Part shown: in pieces, positions 41,483 to 49,748 of the stretch
Position numbering within the stretch: position 1 is the stretch's first letter
Layout of the letters: every line of letters begins with the position of its first letter
Source of the DNA: Kocuria rosea
Lineage (GTDB): Bacteria; Actinomycetota; Actinomycetes; Actinomycetales; Micrococcaceae
Assembly: GCF_006094695.1 (NCBI RefSeq)
Contig: NZ_CP035103.1
Coordinates: 62,001 to 126,000, forward strand
Length of the DNA: 64,000 nt
Direction: 5' to 3'
The notes under the pieces: generated by a model
What the model saw: the letters and a program-made list of their open reading frames with translations, nothing else
What the model was told of the DNA's origin: nothing
Database searches by the model: none
Made by a program: the position numbers and the translations under genes

Positions 41483-41809
41483 GGACGTACCTCTTTCCTG
41501 TGGTGGTCACCGTGAACGGTGAACTCCTCGAGCGGTGTCCGCCCAGTCTCACACGAAACGGAGCAATACGAAAGCAGGCTGACTATAAAGTTGGCCAGGT
41601 GCGTCGCCGGCCGATGTGGGCGGATGTGGGGTCGTCCGAACGGCCATTAACGGATGCAAAAAACTGTTTCCTCATGCAAACTGATCCATACCCGACCCGG
41701 TGGTGACCACCGCGGCGGGGTGGACGTCGAACCGGTCGGGGGGCCGGTGGCGTCATCGACCCGGAGCGAAGGAGCTTCCGGGCCGGGCCGATCATTCCTG
41801 GGGGGAAAA
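41483..41809. other. 327-base gap with a palindrome and AT-rich stretches
   Basis: TCACCGT-GA-ACGGTGA (41507-41522) is a perfect 7+7 inverted repeat close to the start of the 73-residue membrane protein gene and may be its operator. Between 41560 and 41690 the sequence is unusually AT-rich for the window (for example ACTATAAAG at 41582-41590), as expected for promoters of the flanking divergent genes. No coding sequence was found. Confidence 0.5.
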
Positions 41810-42718
41810 ATGCTGCCATCCGTCGTGGGTGCTCTGCTGAGCACCGTCGTCCTCGTCTACGTCCTGTCGAACGCCGCCTACACGCGGCACAAGCGGTTCA
41901 TCGCCGGGGCCAGGTCGTTGCGCCAGGCCATCGTCGCCGTGTACGCGGTGCTGCTGGTGCTCAACCTGTGGTGCGCCACGATCATGCCCGTGACCCTGGT
42001 CTGCGACGCGATCGCGGTGGCCACCCTGGTCGCCACCGGGGTCTTCGGCTTCGTCATCGCCGAGCGGCGGATCCCCGCCACCACCGTGGTCGAGCGCCGG
42101 AAGGTGCTGGCTGTGGGGGCGCACCCGGACGACCTCGAGCTCGCCTGCGGGGCGACCCTGGCCAAGCTGGTCGACACCGGCCACGAGGTCCGCGGCCTGG
42201 TGATGAGCTCCGGGGAGGTCGGCGGCAACGCCGGGCTGCGCCCGGCCGAGGCCCAGCGCGGCGCCTCGTTCCTGGGGCTGACGGGTCTGCGGGTGCACGA
42301 GTTCCCGGACACGAAGCTGGAGACGGTCACCAACGACATGGTCCGGGCCATCGAGGCCGCGATCCGGGAGTTCGAGCCGGACGTGATCTTCACCCACTCG
42401 GCCCACGACCAGCACCAGGACCACTACGCGGTGCACCAGGCCACCTTGCGCGCCGCCCGGGCCCACCACTCGATCCTGTGCTTCGAGTCCCCGTCGGTGA
42501 CCCGCGACTTCGACCCGTCCGTGTTCGTGGACATCGACGGCTACGTCGACGTCAAGGTCGAGGCCGTGCTCTCCCACCGGGACCAGGCCGGCAAGCCCTA
42601 CATGACCCCCGGGCGGGTGCGCGGGATGGCCGCCTTCCGCGGGGCGCAGGCCAAGAACACCAACGCGGAGGCCTTCGAGCCGGTCCGCCTGCTCGGCTCC
42701 GCGATCGGCGACCTCTAG
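41810..42718 (+). CDS. Membrane-anchored PIG-L family deacetylase
   Basis: 302 residues from ATG 41810 (GGGGGAA upstream). Residues 1-80 contain two or three membrane segments (SVVGALLSTVVLVYVLSNAA; VYAVLLVLNLWCATIM; ATLVATGVFGFVIA). The rest is a LmbE/PIG-L zinc deacetylase domain: VGAHPDDLELACGATLAKL (His, Asp-Asp) and FTHSAHDQHQDHYAVHQAT. Relatives deacetylate N-acetylglucosaminyl groups, for example in mycothiol or bacillithiol synthesis. The N-terminal anchor is not normal for mycothiol enzymes, so a cell-envelope sugar or lipid substrate is more likely. Confidence 0.87.
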   Translation: MLPSVVGALLSTVVLVYVLSNAAYTRHKRFIAGARSLRQAIVAVYAVLLVLNLWCATIMPVTLVCDAIAVATLVATGVFGFVIAERRIPATTVVERRKVLAVGAHPDDLELACGATLAKLVDTGHEVRGLVMSSGEVGGNAGLRPAEAQRGASFLGLTGLRVHEFPDTKLETVTNDMVRAIEAAIREFEPDVIFTHSAHDQHQDHYAVHQATLRAARAHHSILCFESPSVTRDFDPSVFVDIDGYVDVKVEAVLSHRDQAGKPYMTPGRVRGMAAFRGAQAKNTNAEAFEPVRLLGSAIGDL

Positions 42719-42742
42719 TCCCCGGGGTGCCAGGGGCCGGGC

Positions 42743-42772
42743 GGCCGGGGCGTTCCCGCGGACGCCCCGGCC
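42743..42772. terminator. Bidirectional hairpin between the PIG-L and G6PDH-like genes
   Basis: GGCCGGGGCGT (42743-42753) and its complement (42762-42772) form an 11-bp stem between two converging genes. Confidence 0.65.
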
Positions 42773-42794
42773 ACGGTCCGGCCGGCGCCGCCGC

Positions 42795-44150
42795 TCAGAC
42801 GGGGCCGGAGCTGCCGGCCGGGTACTCGAGCAGCGGGACCCGGCCGTCCTCGAAGGCGGCCAGCACCTCGTCGACGATGCGCCACCCCTGCTCCGCCGCG
42901 TCCCCGCGGACGCCGAAGGTGTGGTCGCCCTCGAGGACGCCCCGCAGCACGCTGCCGTAGGCCGTCAGGCCTGGCCTGGCCATCCCGGACGAGAGCGTCA
43001 CCCGGGTCATGCCCCGGGAGTCGAAGGGCCCGCCCACGTTCAGCTCCAGGGTCAGCTGCTCCTCCTCGAGGCCCATGCGCAGGACGTCCGGCGCGACGTC
43101 CCCGGAGCGGGGCAGCTGCTCGTAGTCGTGCGGCGGGCGGCGGAACGTGATGGCGATCTCCTGACGGGGGTTGCCGATCGCCTTGCCCGAGCGCAGGGTG
43201 ACGGGCACGCCGTTCCAGCGCCACGTGTCGACCTCGAGGACCACCTGCGCGAACGTCTCCGTCCCGCGCTCCGGGTCCACGCCGTCCTCGGCCGCATAGT
43301 CGGGCAGCTCACGGCCGTCCACGCTGCCGGCGGTGTAGCGGCCCCGGGTCGCGGCGCCCGCCGCGTCGCCCTGCCAGAGCTTCGTGGCCCGCAGCACGTG
43401 GCTGGTCAGCGTGGGGATCTCCACCTGGTCGAAGGAGGAGGGCGGTTCCATCATGACGAGGGCCATGACCTGCAGCAGGTGGGACTGGATCATGTCCCGC
43501 AGCGCCCCCGTGGCCTCGTAGAAGCCCGCGCGGCCCTCCAGGCCCAGGGTCTCGTCGAAGACGATCTCCACGGACTCCACGTGCTCCCGGCTCATGAGCG
43601 GCTCCAGCAGCCGGTTGGCGAAGCGCAGCCCCACGAAGTTGAGCACCGCCGGCATGCCCAGGAAGTGGTCCACCCGGAAGGTCCGCTCCTCGGGGACGAG
43701 CCGGCCCACGAGCCGGTTCAGCTCCCGTGCGGTCCGCGTGTCGGAGCCGATCGGCTTCTCGAGGGCCAGCACCAGGTCCTCCGGCAGGTCCAGCCCGGCC
43801 ATGACCTCGCACGCCTGCGCGGTGACCGCGGGAGGCAGGGCGAAGTACAGGCAGACGGGGCCCTCGACGTCGTCGAGCAGCCGTTCGAGGTCCCCGGCGT
43901 CGGTGACGTCGCCCGCCACGTAGCGGGCGGTCTCCCGGGTGTGCGCGGCGGCGGGCCCGCTCGCGCCGACGGAGTCGAAGGCCTCGGCCACGACCTGTGC
44001 CCAGTCCTCCGCGGGTTCCCGCGAGGAGCCGACCACGTCGATGCGCAGCTCCGGGGCCGAGCTCAGGAGCGTGCCCAGGCCCGGCAGGAGCAGGCGGGAC
44101 GTGAGGTCGCCGGTGGCGCCGAAGATGATCAGGGTCCTGATGCTTGTCAT
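42795..44150 (-). CDS. Glucose-6-phosphate dehydrogenase-like protein with an altered active-site motif
   Basis: 451 residues from ATG 44150. It is clearly of the G6PDH family: LIIFGATGDLTSRLLLPGL (NADP site), ALEKPIGSD (the conserved lysine), and RDMIQSHLLQVMALVMMEPP with the catalytic His224. The hallmark RIDHYLGK, whose lysine binds the sugar phosphate, reads RVDHFLGM here (Met166), and GDLxxRK is GDLTSRL. Normal actinobacterial zwf genes sit with tal and opcA; this one stands between a PIG-L gene and a GH15 gene. It may oxidise a different sugar, possibly unphosphorylated, or have low activity. Confidence 0.85.
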   Translation of the reverse strand: MTSIRTLIIFGATGDLTSRLLLPGLGTLLSSAPELRIDVVGSSREPAEDWAQVVAEAFDSVGASGPAAAHTRETARYVAGDVTDAGDLERLLDDVEGPVCLYFALPPAVTAQACEVMAGLDLPEDLVLALEKPIGSDTRTARELNRLVGRLVPEERTFRVDHFLGMPAVLNFVGLRFANRLLEPLMSREHVESVEIVFDETLGLEGRAGFYEATGALRDMIQSHLLQVMALVMMEPPSSFDQVEIPTLTSHVLRATKLWQGDAAGAATRGRYTAGSVDGRELPDYAAEDGVDPERGTETFAQVVLEVDTWRWNGVPVTLRSGKAIGNPRQEIAITFRRPPHDYEQLPRSGDVAPDVLRMGLEEEQLTLELNVGGPFDSRGMTRVTLSSGMARPGLTAYGSVLRGVLEGDHTFGVRGDAAEQGWRIVDEVLAAFEDGRVPLLEYPAGSSGPV

Positions 44151-44243
44151 GCCAGCACGGTACCCCGGGGTCCCAGGCGGACGCCTCGCGTGCCCCTGGC
44201 CTGCGCCGACCGGACGCCCGGCCGCGGCTGGTTGAATGGGCGG

Positions 44244-46199
44244 ATGAACGACGACGCGAACCGGCCCCGGTCCACCCCTCTGGAGGACTACGCGCTCCTG
44301 TCCGACCTGCACACGGGGCCGCTCGTGTCCCGGGACGGCAGCGTCGACTGGCTGTGCTTCCCCCGCTTCGACTCCCCGTCGGTCTTCGCGGCCCTGCTGG
44401 GCACGCCCGAGGACGGACGCTGGAAGCTCTCCGCCGTCGACGGCGTGGTCACGTCGCGCCGCTACCTGCCCCGCACCTTCGTGCTGGAGACGACGTGGCG
44501 CACCCCCACCGGGACCGTCGTGGTGACCGACTTCCTGCCCCCGGCGGCCGCCGGCGACGACCACCCCGACCACGCCGACCTCGTGCGGCGGGTCGAGTGC
44601 GTCTCGGGGACGGTCGAGGTGGAGCACGACCTGAGGATCCGCTTCGACTACGGGCGCGCCGTGCCCTGGACGCGGCGGGTCGACATCGACGGCAACGGCA
44701 CCTGCGGGCAGCTCTCCATCGCCGGCCCCGACGCCCTGCTCCTGACCGGGCCGATGCTGCACCCCGAGGACTTCCCCCGCGTCGAGCCGCTCGAGGACGC
44801 CGCCCCGGACGCGGCCCCAGCCGCCGCCCCGGAGCAGCCCGGGGACCTCGACGAGGACGAGGGTGCCGTGGCCGACCGGCTCGGCGGGCGCTTCGGGCTC
44901 TCGGCCGGGGAGTCCCTCGACTGGGTGCTGACCTGGCACGAGTCCCACCACGGGCTGCCCACCCCCGTGGACCCCGCCGACGCCCTCGACCGCGCGGTGT
45001 CCTTCTGGACCGAGTGGTCCTCCCACGTGGGAACCCACAAGCGCCACGAGCAGGCCGTCCTGCGCTCGCTGCTCGTGCTGCGGGCCCTCACCCACCGCGG
45101 GACCGGCGGGATCGTCGCGGCCCCCACCACCTCCCTGCCCGAGGAGTTCGGGGGCAGCCGCAACTGGGACTACCGCTACACGTGGCTCCGGGACGCGGCA
45201 CTGACCATCGAGGTGCTCGTCGCCCACGACTTCACCGACGGCGCGCTGCTCTGGCGCAACTGGCTGCTGCGGGCCGTGGCCGGGGATCCCGACCAGGTCC
45301 AGATCATGTACGGCCTGGCGGGGGAGCGCCGGCTGCCCGAGAGCGAGCTGGGCCACCTCGGCGGGTACGAGGGCTCGGCTCCGGTGCGGATCGGCAACGG
45401 CGCCGTGGGCCAGTTCCAGTCGGACGTCGTCGGGGAGGTCATGCTCGCGCTCGCCGCCCTCCGGGACGCCGGCGTGGAGGAGGACCGGTGGTCCTGGGGG
45501 TTGCAGAAGAACCTGCTGCGCTTCTGCGAGCGCAACTTCGACCGGGCCGGCCACGGGATCTGGGAGATGCGCGGGTCCGCCGCGTTCTTCGTGCACGGGC
45601 GCGCCATGATGTGGGCGGCCTTCGACCAGGGCGTGCGCGCCGTCGAGGAGCACGGGTTCTCCGGGCCGGTGGAGCGGTGGCGTGAGCTGCGGGACCGGCT
45701 GTGCGCCGAGATCCTGGAGCACGGCTTCGACACGGAGCTGAACACGTTCACGCAGACCTACGACAACACCGAGGTGGACGCCTCGCTGCTGCAGCTGCCG
45801 CACACGGGCTTCGTGGCCTACGACGACCCGCGGATGCTCGGCACCGTGGCCCGGATCGAGCGGGACCTGCGGGGGGCGCACGGGCTGGTGCACCGCTACC
45901 GGACCGCCTCCGGCCTGGACGGTCTGGAGGGCGACGAGTACCCCTTCCTCATCTGCACGTTCTGGCTCGTGGAGCAGTACGCGCGCAGCGGCCGGGTGGA
46001 GGACGCCGGTGAGCTCCTGGAGCAGCTCGCGGGCTACGCCAACGACCTCGGCCTCTACGCCGAGGAGTTCGACCCCGTCAGCGGGCGGCTCGCCGGGAAC
46101 TTCCCCCAGGCGTTCAGCCACCTCGGGTTCATCCGCGCCGTCGACGCCGTGGTGCGGGCACGGGCCGGCGTGGACCTCACGGATCGGCTCCAGACGTAG
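44244..46199 (+). CDS. GH15 family glycoside hydrolase (glucoamylase/trehalase-like)
   Basis: 651 residues from ATG 44244; TTGAAT six bases upstream could be a leaderless -10. The N-terminal beta domain (LEDYALLSDLHTGPLVSRDG, SVDWLCFPRFDSPSVFAALL) is typical of the actinobacterial GH15 group that includes mycobacterial trehalase. The alpha/alpha-barrel carries NWDYRYTWLRDAALTIEV and, near the end, DEYPFLICTFWLVEQYAR. No signal peptide, so it is cytoplasmic. It hydrolyses trehalose or alpha-glucan ends to glucose. It is divergent from the G6PDH-like gene, 93 bases away, so glucose produced here may be that protein's substrate. Confidence 0.9.
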   Translation: MNDDANRPRSTPLEDYALLSDLHTGPLVSRDGSVDWLCFPRFDSPSVFAALLGTPEDGRWKLSAVDGVVTSRRYLPRTFVLETTWRTPTGTVVVTDFLPPAAAGDDHPDHADLVRRVECVSGTVEVEHDLRIRFDYGRAVPWTRRVDIDGNGTCGQLSIAGPDALLLTGPMLHPEDFPRVEPLEDAAPDAAPAAAPEQPGDLDEDEGAVADRLGGRFGLSAGESLDWVLTWHESHHGLPTPVDPADALDRAVSFWTEWSSHVGTHKRHEQAVLRSLLVLRALTHRGTGGIVAAPTTSLPEEFGGSRNWDYRYTWLRDAALTIEVLVAHDFTDGALLWRNWLLRAVAGDPDQVQIMYGLAGERRLPESELGHLGGYEGSAPVRIGNGAVGQFQSDVVGEVMLALAALRDAGVEEDRWSWGLQKNLLRFCERNFDRAGHGIWEMRGSAAFFVHGRAMMWAAFDQGVRAVEEHGFSGPVERWRELRDRLCAEILEHGFDTELNTFTQTYDNTEVDASLLQLPHTGFVAYDDPRMLGTVARIERDLRGAHGLVHRYRTASGLDGLEGDEYPFLICTFWLVEQYARSGRVEDAGELLEQLAGYANDLGLYAEEFDPVSGRLAGNFPQAFSHLGFIRAVDAVVRARAGVDLTDRLQT

Positions 46200-46301
46200 G
46201 CGGGACGCGGCGAGGCACCGGCCGGACGCCGGCATGACGCCGGCAGGGTCTCCCCGCGGAGCACGGGCACGGAGCAGGACGCATCGATCAGGACGGACAG
46301 C

Positions 46302-47195
46302 ATGAGCACCTTCGACCGGGCGGCCGATCTGCCGCACGACCTCACCGACGAGCTCCTCGACGGCCTCGGGGTGGAACGGGCCACCCCGCTGGGCGGCGGC
46401 GACACCGCGGCGGCCTTCCGCCTGGAGACGGCGCGGGGGCCCCTGTTCGCGAAGACCATGGCGGACCCGCCCGCCGGGATGATGGCGGCGGAGGTCGCGG
46501 GACTGCACGCCCTGCGGGAGCACGTGCCGGAGTTCCTCGGGGTGCCGGAGGTCGTGCGGTGGACGGACGACGGCATCGTCCTCGAGTGGATCGACGAGGC
46601 CCCGGGCCGGCGCCCGTCCGGGACCGAGGTGGAGTGCGGGCGCGGGCTCGCGGCGCTGCACCGGGTGCGGGGGAAGGCCTTCGGCGGGCTCGACCCGGAG
46701 CTGCCCGGGCGGATCGGGTCCTTCGCGGTGGACCTGTCCCCGACCCAGGACTGGGCGGCGTTCCTGCTCGACCGGCGGATCCGCCCGCTCCTGCGGGACG
46801 CGCTCGGGGCCGGCCGGATCGCCCCGCACGCCGCGGACCTGCTCGAGGAGCTCGCCCCGCGGGCCGAGGAGCTCGCGGGGCCGCCGGAGCCCCCCACCCT
46901 GGTGCACGGCGACCTGTGGGCCGGGAACCGGCTCGTGGACGTCCGGGGCCGGAACTGGCTGATCGACCCGTCGGCGCACTGGGGCCACCGCGAGGTCGAC
47001 ATCGCGATGATGCTGCTGTTCGGCGGCTTCGGCGAGGAGTGCCTGGCCGCCTACGACGCCGAGCACCCGCTCGCGCCCGGCTGGCAGGAGCGGGTGCCGT
47101 GGTACCAGCTGCCGCCGCTGCTGGTGCACGCCGTCCGGTTCGGCGGCGGCTACGGGGACGCGGCCGTGCGGGCGCTCCGGCAGCTGCGCGGCTGA
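46302..47195 (+). CDS. Fructosamine/ketosamine kinase family protein
   Basis: 297 residues. The aminoglycoside-phosphotransferase-like kinase fold shows LVHGDLWAGNRLVDVRG (catalytic Asp) and the metal-binding Asp in WLIDPSAHWGHREVDIAMM. GPLFAKTMADP holds the ATP-binding lysine. Fructosamine-3-kinases phosphorylate glycated protein lysines or small ketosamines, leading to deglycation. It follows the GH15 gene after about 100 bases in the same direction, in line with protection against high internal sugar levels. Confidence 0.9.
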   Translation: MSTFDRAADLPHDLTDELLDGLGVERATPLGGGDTAAAFRLETARGPLFAKTMADPPAGMMAAEVAGLHALREHVPEFLGVPEVVRWTDDGIVLEWIDEAPGRRPSGTEVECGRGLAALHRVRGKAFGGLDPELPGRIGSFAVDLSPTQDWAAFLLDRRIRPLLRDALGAGRIAPHAADLLEELAPRAEELAGPPEPPTLVHGDLWAGNRLVDVRGRNWLIDPSAHWGHREVDIAMMLLFGGFGEECLAAYDAEHPLAPGWQERVPWYQLPPLLVHAVRFGGGYGDAAVRALRQLRG

Positions 47196-47232
47196 CCGGC
47201 CGCGCCGGGAAGCGGCGGCGGGAGCAGGGTCC

Positions 47233-48141
47233 TCAGCGCTGCTCGCCCACCGCCCGGTCGTCCACGGCCCGGCCGGCCCGGCGCCGCTCCGCCTCGTGCT
47301 GGTCGGCATGCTGTGCGCCGGTGCCGGCACCGGCACGGCGGCGGAGGTACGCCGTGGCCAGCACCACCAGGACCGCCGCCGTGGCCGCGCCCCAGGCCAG
47401 GAGCACGGACCGCGGCTCGTCCGTGGCCCGGCCGACCGCGATCCAGGACAGCCCCCACGCGGAGGCGGCGGCCACGGCCCAGCGCCCGCCGACCCGCCGC
47501 TGGATGGCGGCGACCACCGCCGCGAGCACGAGCACGACGACGACGCCGATCCACTCGGCGCCCCGGCCCTCCTGGGACACGCCCGAGGACACGAGGGCGG
47601 CCGCCACGTTGGCCGCCGTCGCGACGGACACCCAGCCCAGGTACAGCCCGAAGGTGCCGTCGACCACGATCAGGTCGAGCGGGCCGCGCCGGCCGGGGAC
47701 CTCGGTCAGGCGCACCACCAGCAGGCCCAGGACGAGGACCAGGGCGACGATGACCCCGACGCTGGCCCAGATCCAGCCCTGCTGGGTGACCAGCAGCCAG
47801 CCGGCGTTGAGGAGCATGGACGCCGCCGCGAGCCGGCCGGTGGCGCGGGCCCGGGGGTCCGTCGTCCGCGAGGGCAGCCACTGCCAGACGGTGTAGGCGA
47901 ACAGCCCCAGGTAGATGACCGACCAGATCGAGAACGCCGTGCCGGCGGGGGCGAGCAGGGTGGCGTCCGCGGAGAGGCTGCCGCCGGACGACTCCTCGAC
48001 CCGGGTGCCGAAGACGCCGATGCCGACGAGCGTGCCCAGCAGGCACGCGATCTCGCTGACGGTGACCAGGACCTGGCGGACGCGGTCCGCGCGGGTCGGC
48101 CGGAGGTCGGTGCGGCCGGTGCTGACGGGGGAGGCGGTCAC
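47233..48141 (-). CDS. TspO/MBR-like tryptophan-rich membrane protein
   Basis: 302 residues from GTG 48141 (AAAGG upstream). Eight or more hydrophobic segments. APAGTAFSIWSVIYLGLFAY and WQWLP, then NAGWLLVTQQGWIWAS, have the Trp-rich look of TspO/MBR-related proteins, although it is about twice the 150-residue size of classic TspO. The C-terminus is charged (EAERRRAGRAVDDRAV). Ligand (tetrapyrrole or other) unknown. A 28-bp tandem repeat lies about 55 bases upstream. Confidence 0.7.
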   Translation of the reverse strand: MTASPVSTGRTDLRPTRADRVRQVLVTVSEIACLLGTLVGIGVFGTRVEESSGGSLSADATLLAPAGTAFSIWSVIYLGLFAYTVWQWLPSRTTDPRARATGRLAAASMLLNAGWLLVTQQGWIWASVGVIVALVLVLGLLVVRLTEVPGRRGPLDLIVVDGTFGLYLGWVSVATAANVAAALVSSGVSQEGRGAEWIGVVVVLVLAAVVAAIQRRVGGRWAVAAASAWGLSWIAVGRATDEPRSVLLAWGAATAAVLVVLATAYLRRRAGAGTGAQHADQHEAERRRAGRAVDDRAVGEQR

Positions 48142-48195
48142 GGCGGGGCCTTTCTCGGGTGGCACGGACCGGGGGTCGCGGGTCGGGACTCCCGG

Positions 48196-48266
48196 GTCGG
48201 AGTGCACGGGGTGGAATGTGCGGGTCGGAGTGCGCGGGGTGGAACGTGCGGGTCGGAGTGCGCGGG
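48196..48266. repeat. 28-bp tandem repeat (2.5 copies) between two divergent genes
   Basis: GTCGGAGTGCACGGGGTGGA starts a 28-base unit at 48196; copies begin at 48224 and 48252, the third truncated after 15 bases. Units differ at only two positions. The array sits in the 233-base gap upstream of both the TspO-like and the reductase genes. Confidence 0.85.
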
Positions 48267-48362
48267 TCCTCGACCGCCACGGTAGGCCCTGGACCTGACT
48301 GCCACCAGGGACGGGGCGCCGGCCGGGGCACCCGTTCCCGGCCGGCGCCCGGGCCGTTCCCC

Positions 48363-48368
48363 TAGAGT
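48363..48368 (+). promoter_or_regulatory. -10 hexamer TAGAGT (leaderless) of the reductase gene
   Basis: TAGAGT ends six bases before ATG 48375. Confidence 0.6.
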
Positions 48369-48374
48369 GGCCGG

Positions 48375-49658
48375 ATGGAACCCGAGCAGACGTCCCGGCC
48401 CGTCGTGGGCCTTCTCGGCGCCACCGGCATCACCGGGCGCGTGGCACTGGCCCATCTCCTGGCGCGGGCGCCCGAGGCGGGGGTGGACGTCGTCGTCGGC
48501 GCCCGTGACCCCGAGCGCGTGCGAGCGCTGTGCGCCGAACGGGACCTCCCCGTCCCCGAGGTCCTGCACGCCGACGTCGCGGAGCCCGGCTCGCTGCGCG
48601 CATTCGTCCGGCGGGTCGACGTGCTGGTGAACCTCGCCGGGCCCTACACGCGGCTGGCGCCCCCGGTGCTCGCCGCGTGCGTCGCGGAGGGCACCCACTA
48701 CCTGGACCTGACGGGCGAGTCGCAGCTCGCCCACCGCACCGACCGGGACCTGCACGAGGCCGCGCGGGCCGCCGGGGTGGCGATCGTGCACACGGCGGGC
48801 TTCGAGGCCCTGCCCGCCGACGTCCTCGTCGACGCCGCCCGCCGGCACGCCGCGGCGCGCGGCGAGACGCTGCGCTCCGCGGACCTCGTCACCTCCGTGC
48901 GCACGCCGCCGGGGACCGGGTTCTCGGAGTCGGTCTCGGGCGGGACCGTGCAGAGCCTCGTCGAGGTGCTGCGGGACCCGGACCCCGCCCGCACCGGGGA
49001 CGTCGCCGCCCGTCTCCCGGACCCCGCGCCGGGCAGCGGGACCGCCGCGGACCCCGACGCCGTCCGCGCGACCAGCCCGCTCCGCCTGCGCGCCCGGACC
49101 GCCCGCGGCCGGGTGCTCGCGGCCATGAGCCCGCTCGCGGCGATCAATCCCCCGGTGGTGCACCGCACCCAGGCCCTCAGCCCCGTCCCGGGGGCCGCCG
49201 CGCACCCCCTGGCCTTCCGCGAGGCCATGGACGTCGGCCGCGCGGGCGGGCTCCGCGGGGCCGGGCGCTTCGCCGCCGCCGTGGCGGTGGCGGTGTTCCA
49301 GGCGCTCGCCGGCCTCGCCGCCGCCCTGCCGCACCCGGTGCGGGCGAGGCTCGCCGACGTCCTGGCGGGAGTCCTGCCCCAGGCCGGGACGGGCCCGGCG
49401 GGCGACGTGCTCACCGGCTGGTCCTGGACCACCCGCGGGGTGTTCACCACCCACGAGGGCGGCAGCTTCCCCGCCGTGCTGGAGGCGCAGGGCAACCCCG
49501 GCTACGGCACCACCCCGTGGCTGACCACGGAGCTCGCCCTGCGCATGGCGGTGCGCGGCGTCCCGGCCGCCGCCCTCGGCTCGAGCACGCCCGCCCTGGC
49601 CCTGGACGGCGACCTCGACGCCCTGCTCCCGGCCCGGGTGCGCATCACGGTCGGCTGA
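48375..49658 (+). CDS. Saccharopine-dehydrogenase-like (trans-acting enoyl reductase type) oxidoreductase
   Basis: 427 residues. The N-terminal Rossmann fold is PVVGLLGATGITGRVALAHL, followed by LVNLAGPYTRLAPPVLAACV and GTHYLDLTGE, then HTAGFEALPADVLV. This is the actinobacterial group related to mycobacterial trans-acting enoyl reductases (Rv2953/Rv2449c type) that modify lipid or polyketide chains, rather than true lysine-pathway saccharopine dehydrogenase. Substrate unknown. It is a single gene with a leaderless promoter and a strong terminator. Confidence 0.82.
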   Translation: MEPEQTSRPVVGLLGATGITGRVALAHLLARAPEAGVDVVVGARDPERVRALCAERDLPVPEVLHADVAEPGSLRAFVRRVDVLVNLAGPYTRLAPPVLAACVAEGTHYLDLTGESQLAHRTDRDLHEAARAAGVAIVHTAGFEALPADVLVDAARRHAAARGETLRSADLVTSVRTPPGTGFSESVSGGTVQSLVEVLRDPDPARTGDVAARLPDPAPGSGTAADPDAVRATSPLRLRARTARGRVLAAMSPLAAINPPVVHRTQALSPVPGAAAHPLAFREAMDVGRAGGLRGAGRFAAAVAVAVFQALAGLAAALPHPVRARLADVLAGVLPQAGTGPAGDVLTGWSWTTRGVFTTHEGGSFPAVLEAQGNPGYGTTPWLTTELALRMAVRGVPAAALGSSTPALALDGDLDALLPARVRITVG

Positions 49659-49690
49659 GCGCCGTGGACCGGACACCGTGGACGGCGCGC

Positions 49691-49726
49691 GCCGGCCCCC
49701 GTCCCTCACGAGGGACGGGGGCCGGC
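49691..49726. terminator. Perfect 16-bp bidirectional hairpin
   Basis: GCCGGCCCCCGTCCCT (49691-49706), loop CACG, complement 49711-49726. It lies between the converging reductase and alcohol dehydrogenase genes. Confidence 0.88.
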
Positions 49727-49748
49727 GGCACGACCGCTGCGGGCGGGA

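Noticed and set aside
44151..47336. A very long open frame antisense to the GH15 and fructosamine kinase genes, continuous with the G6PDH-like gene
   Set aside because: High GC removes stop codons from the antisense frame; its translation is low complexity and the opposite-strand genes carry clear family motifs.
48196..48266. CRISPR array
   Set aside because: Units are directly adjacent without spacers and no cas genes are present.
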